Of a stretch of DNA of 64,000 bases, positions 60,977 to 64,000 are shown in pieces. The notes under the pieces are model-generated. The model ran no database searches. It saw only the letters and a program-made list of their open reading frames with translations, and was not told the DNA's origin. Both the position numbers and the translations under genes were made by a program. The first letter of the stretch is position 1; the number at the start of each line of letters is the position of its first letter. The stretch covers positions 94,302 through 158,301 of the forward strand of contig LFRV01000079.1 of NCBI GenBank assembly GCA_001512485.1. Reading direction: 5' to 3'. This DNA is from Clostridiales bacterium DTU069 (GTDB lineage: Bacteria; Bacillota; Clostridia; DSM-8532).

Positions 60977-62686
60977 ATGAAAATGAGGCAGTTAAGTTCA
61001 ATCTTCGCACTGTCACTTGCATTGCTGATGATTCTATCAGGATGCGTAACTGCACCTCAAGGCGGCACGACTACGACAACAGAGGCTACGCCAAAGGAAG
61101 ACCAAAAAGACGAACTTCCACCGTTACCTAAAGTAATCACGATGTTTCAAGCTACTCCTCTCTCCGCGACGATACCTTTCTCGGATACTCCGATAGGTCA
61201 GAAAATCCAGGAGATCACCGGTACAAGGCTTGACATCGAATATCTCGTAGGCACCGACTCGATGACAAAAGCGAACTTAATGACGGCAAGCGGCGTATAT
61301 CCGGACATTGTTTCAGCAGGGGAAACAGCAGGTGTTTTCATCGCCGCTAATGCATTCATACCTTTGGACGATTTGATAGAAAAGTATGGGCAAAACATTA
61401 AGAAAATTTACAGGCCGAAGGAACTGGAAATGGCCAGGTCTCAACATGGAGTAACCTACATCATAGCTACTAATCGTCCGACAATTGACAATTTGTATCC
61501 CGCTGCCGGTTATTACCTGAGCTATGCGGTTCTTAAAGATGCAGGGTTCCCTGTCGTTAAGACTCTCTCCCAATATGCGCAGTTGATCAAGGACTATATG
61601 GCGAAGAATCCGAAATTCGGCGATGCCGATAATATAGGGTTCACGCTTCCTACGGAAGGATACCGTGTGTCAGCGCTTCAATACGGCGCCGCGAGGTTCC
61701 TCGGAGGATATCCGAATGACGGCGTCACTGCCGTGGATCAGGAAACTCTCGAAGCCCAACTTGTCATGAGAATGTCGGTCTCCAAGGAATTCGTTAAGTT
61801 CCTGAATGATATGTGGCATTCAAACTGTATGGATAAAGAAACATTCATGCAGAAGGATGACCAGTATCTTGCCAAGATAGCTTCCGGAAGAGTCCTGGCT
61901 ATATATGACCAGCGCTGGGCAGTAATAAACGGACTCGCAGCGCTCGAGAAATCAGGCCATTACGATCGTATACTTGTGGCATTCCCGGTCGTTGTGGATG
62001 GTGTCGAGAAAGAGTATTACCGCGGTCCGTATGCGTTTTCTGTACAGGGCGTCTCGATCACTACGGCATGCAAGGATCCTGAAGGCGTAATGCGTTACCT
62101 CGATCGTATATGCGCGGAAGATATCCAGAAGCTGGTTTACTGGGGTATTGAAGGAGTTGATTACTCGCTTGTGAATGGCAAATTCACCCGTACCCGCGAA
62201 CAATGGCTGAATTCATTCGACGAGGACTATAAGAAGTCTCAAGGTCTGGAACAGTTTAATAATTTACTGCCGCACTACGAATTGACGGACGATCCGGTAT
62301 ACGGCAAGTTCTCCGACGGAAACTGGGTCTATACCGCTATGAACCAGGAATATAACGATATGCGGTATAGGGATTTTGAAAAGGAAATCCTGAAAAATTA
62401 CGGCGTGAATACGTTCTGTGATTTCTTTGCTCCAGCTTATCCTGCCCGTTATCAGCCCGGTTGGGCAGCCAGACAGCAACTGCCTCAGGATTCGCCGGAA
62501 TTCATTGCTTCTGAAAAGGCTCTTGAGCTTGCATCTGAGTACTTCCCGAAGATTACGATGGCTGATCCTTCCCAGTTTGAAGCGCTTTGGGATGAATACC
62601 AGGCTAAGTTGAATGCTATTCCCGGACTCGATGAATATGAAAAGAAGATCACCGAGATTATCAGGGAAAGCTCAAAATACTATTAA
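60977..62686 (+). CDS. extracellular solute-binding lipoprotein (LplA-like)
   Basis: 569 residues. Signal peptide with lipobox (ALLMILSGC, Cys about residue 22), a Thr-rich linker, then a family-1 solute-binding fold of the large size seen with LplB/YtcP permeases. Motifs: GQKIQEITGTRLDIEYLVG and NGLAALEKSGHYDRILVAFPV. Likely binds an oligosaccharide, perhaps a plant-cell-wall fragment (inference). AAGGAGG precedes the ATG. The IS ends 130 bases upstream and may have displaced or supplied promoter sequence. Confidence 0.92.
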   Translation: MKMRQLSSIFALSLALLMILSGCVTAPQGGTTTTTEATPKEDQKDELPPLPKVITMFQATPLSATIPFSDTPIGQKIQEITGTRLDIEYLVGTDSMTKANLMTASGVYPDIVSAGETAGVFIAANAFIPLDDLIEKYGQNIKKIYRPKELEMARSQHGVTYIIATNRPTIDNLYPAAGYYLSYAVLKDAGFPVVKTLSQYAQLIKDYMAKNPKFGDADNIGFTLPTEGYRVSALQYGAARFLGGYPNDGVTAVDQETLEAQLVMRMSVSKEFVKFLNDMWHSNCMDKETFMQKDDQYLAKIASGRVLAIYDQRWAVINGLAALEKSGHYDRILVAFPVVVDGVEKEYYRGPYAFSVQGVSITTACKDPEGVMRYLDRICAEDIQKLVYWGIEGVDYSLVNGKFTRTREQWLNSFDEDYKKSQGLEQFNNLLPHYELTDDPVYGKFSDGNWVYTAMNQEYNDMRYRDFEKEILKNYGVNTFCDFFAPAYPARYQPGWAARQQLPQDSPEFIASEKALELASEYFPKITMADPSQFEALWDEYQAKLNAIPGLDEYEKKITEIIRESSKYY

Positions 62687-62706
62687 TATTGATATTTTCT
62701 GAACGC

Positions 62707-62730
62707 GGGGAGCGTTTATTAACGCTCCCC
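62707..62730 (+). other. intercistronic hairpin between binding protein and permease genes
   Basis: GGGGAGCGTT, loop TATT, AACGCTCCCC: perfect 10-bp stem without a T-run. Such structures typically protect the binding-protein message so it outnumbers the permeases. Confidence 0.65.
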
Positions 62731-62761
62731 ATATCCCTTATCATTACAGGGGGAATGGGGT

Positions 62762-63721
62762 ATGACGGTATTGAATGAAAATATAAGAGCTAAAACATCT
62801 TTAAACCGGAAAGACACAATTTGGAAGAAAATCGTTAAGCAGAGGCAGCTGCTTGTTTTGAGCGTTCCGTTCATGATATTTGTCCTGGTATTCAATTACT
62901 TGCCGATTTGGGGATGGATCATGGCCTTTCAGAAATTCGTTCCCGGAAAAGGTATCTTTGGCTCGGAGTTTGTCGGGCTGGCTAATTTTAAAGAAGCTTT
63001 TACCGATTCAAACTTTATTAACGCGATAAGAAACACGCTGCTTACAAGCATACTTAAAATATCGACAAGTTTTGTTTCGGCGATACTTCTCGCTTTGATG
63101 CTGAATGAGGTGAGAGCGAGACTTTTCAAGAGGATTGTGCAGACAATATCATACCTGCCGTATTTCATATCCTGGGTTGTTGCTGTGAGTATTGTTTATA
63201 TGGTTCTTTCACCTTCATCCGGAATTGTAAATGAAATACTGGTAGCATTGGGATTAATAAAAACTCCGATTGCTTTTTTGGGTGAAGGCAAATATTTTTA
63301 TGGAGTTGTTGCATTGTCCAATGTGTGGAAAAATGTGGGATGGAATGCGATCATTTACCTGGCGGCTATGACAGGTATTGATCCGGAAATATACGAGTCG
63401 GCTATAATGGACGGTGCGGGCCGTATCAGAAGGATTATCTCGGTAACGCTTCCAAGCATTATGCCTACGATCAAGCTTATGTTGATACTGAATCTCGGTA
63501 ACCTTATGAATGTAGGTTTTGAACAGGTGTACTTGCTGAGTAATCCGTCAAACATTGATGCTTCCCGGACCATTGATGTATATATTTATACTTACGCATT
63601 AAGAAGCGGCCGCCTTTCCTACGGTACTGCGATCGGTATTTTCAACTCTACCGTAGCGATAACTTTAATAAATATATGTAATTACATATCGAAAAAAATA
63701 GACGGTTACGGAATTTTCTAG
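62762..63721 (+). CDS. carbohydrate ABC transporter permease (LplB-like)
   Basis: 319 residues, six predicted helices. Start of the core RQLLVLSVPFMIFVLVFNYLPIWGWIMAFQKFVPGKG is typical of LplB; the ATPase-coupling EAA loop reads YESAIMDGAGRIRRIISVTLPSIMPT. GGGGGAATGGGG precedes the ATG. The ATPase is presumably a shared MsmX-type protein encoded elsewhere. Confidence 0.94.
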   Translation: MTVLNENIRAKTSLNRKDTIWKKIVKQRQLLVLSVPFMIFVLVFNYLPIWGWIMAFQKFVPGKGIFGSEFVGLANFKEAFTDSNFINAIRNTLLTSILKISTSFVSAILLALMLNEVRARLFKRIVQTISYLPYFISWVVAVSIVYMVLSPSSGIVNEILVALGLIKTPIAFLGEGKYFYGVVALSNVWKNVGWNAIIYLAAMTGIDPEIYESAIMDGAGRIRRIISVTLPSIMPTIKLMLILNLGNLMNVGFEQVYLLSNPSNIDASRTIDVYIYTYALRSGRLSYGTAIGIFNSTVAITLINICNYISKKIDGYGIF

Positions 63722-63736
63722 AGGGAGGCGGATAAG

Positions 63737-64000
63737 ATGGAGAAAAAAAACGGGCATGGAATGTTATCAAAGATTGGATATAAAAGGATGACAGTTGAGG
63801 ACCTTTTTCTTGATATTTTTATATATATATCTTTGTTGTTCCTGTGTGTCGTGACGCTGTATCCTTTTATCAATACGATAGCTTACTCTTTCAATGATGC
63901 CATTGATTCGGTCCGCGGCGGCATTTATCTATGGCCGAGGCAATTTACTCTGAGAAACTATGAAAAAATTCTTGTGGGCAATAAGGCAATAAGCCAGGCG
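63737..64000 (+). CDS. carbohydrate ABC transporter permease (YtcP/LplC-like), partial
   Basis: First 88 codons; runs off the right edge. MEKKNGHGMLSKIGYKRM then DLFLDIFIYISLLFLCVVTL and YPFINTIAYSFND, matching the start of the second permease of such importers. GAGGGAGGCG precedes the ATG, 15 bases after the first permease gene. Confidence 0.9.
   Translation, partial: MEKKNGHGMLSKIGYKRMTVEDLFLDIFIYISLLFLCVVTLYPFINTIAYSFNDAIDSVRGGIYLWPRQFTLRNYEKILVGNKAISQA

Overview
The window looks like a chromosome segment of a spore-forming member of the Clostridia (Bacillota). Evidence: a SpoIVB sporulation protease, RemA, YqzL next to recO, an hrcA-grpE-dnaK-dnaJ locus with a perfect CIRCE operator, pyruvate phosphate dikinase, S-layer homology domains, strong AGGAGG ribosome binding sites, several TTG starts and moderate G+C. 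A Thermoclostridium/Acetivibrio-like cellulolytic lineage is my guess; I could not test it.

Layout. 1-7.7 kb: an unknown gene end, cdd, era, a DUF1846 gene, yqzL-recO, secG, uvrB and a divergent uracil-DNA glycosylase. 7.9-14.3 kb: spoIVB, a 700-bp repeat block, lepA, hemW and a degenerate CheA-like protein. 14.4-21.8 kb: heat-shock genes (CIRCE-hrcA-grpE-dnaK, then dnaJ behind its own promoter), prmA, rsmE and a CheY-like regulator overlapping rsmE. 21.9-28.4 kb: yicC, remA-gmk, rpoZ-glyS, ppdK. 28.7-32.6 kb: rpmG-secE-nusG-rplK-rplA-rplJ-rplL with three strong promoters and an L10 leader attenuator; rpoBC does not follow. 32.7-38.4 kb: lysA, der, plsY, a CheX-like gene, an ESS-type glutamate symporter. 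38.4-39.8 kb (minus): a LytM-type M23 peptidase and a bactofilin. 40.2-47.2 kb: a HerA-like ATPase, a histidine-rich YmaF protein, a small lipoprotein, a Gfo/Idh oxidoreductase and an ArsR-controlled ABC exporter (minus). 47.4-57.7 kb: sfsA, a Tet(M)-like GTPase fused to a Rae1/YacP-type NYN nuclease (minus), an ECF sigma/anti-sigma pair, a lytic transglycosylase, an SLH protein. 57.7-64 kb: an antitoxin-Uma2 fusion behind a promoter with paired CGTACG sites, a complete IS30-family element, and a carbohydrate ABC importer that runs off the right edge.

The window is mostly housekeeping: translation, protein folding, secretion, DNA repair and envelope. The most unusual items are the Tet(M)-like/Rae1-like fusion, which joins an A-site-binding GTPase fold to an A-site mRNA nuclease fold; the Phd-Uma2 fusion with its operator-promoter; three scattered chemotaxis-like genes, two of which lack a key residue; and two interleaved intergenic repeat families (a 205-bp long-hairpin element and a G+C-rich structured element of about 80-118 bp) that recur in the gaps near 9.2, 28.5, 40.0 and 52.7 kb.
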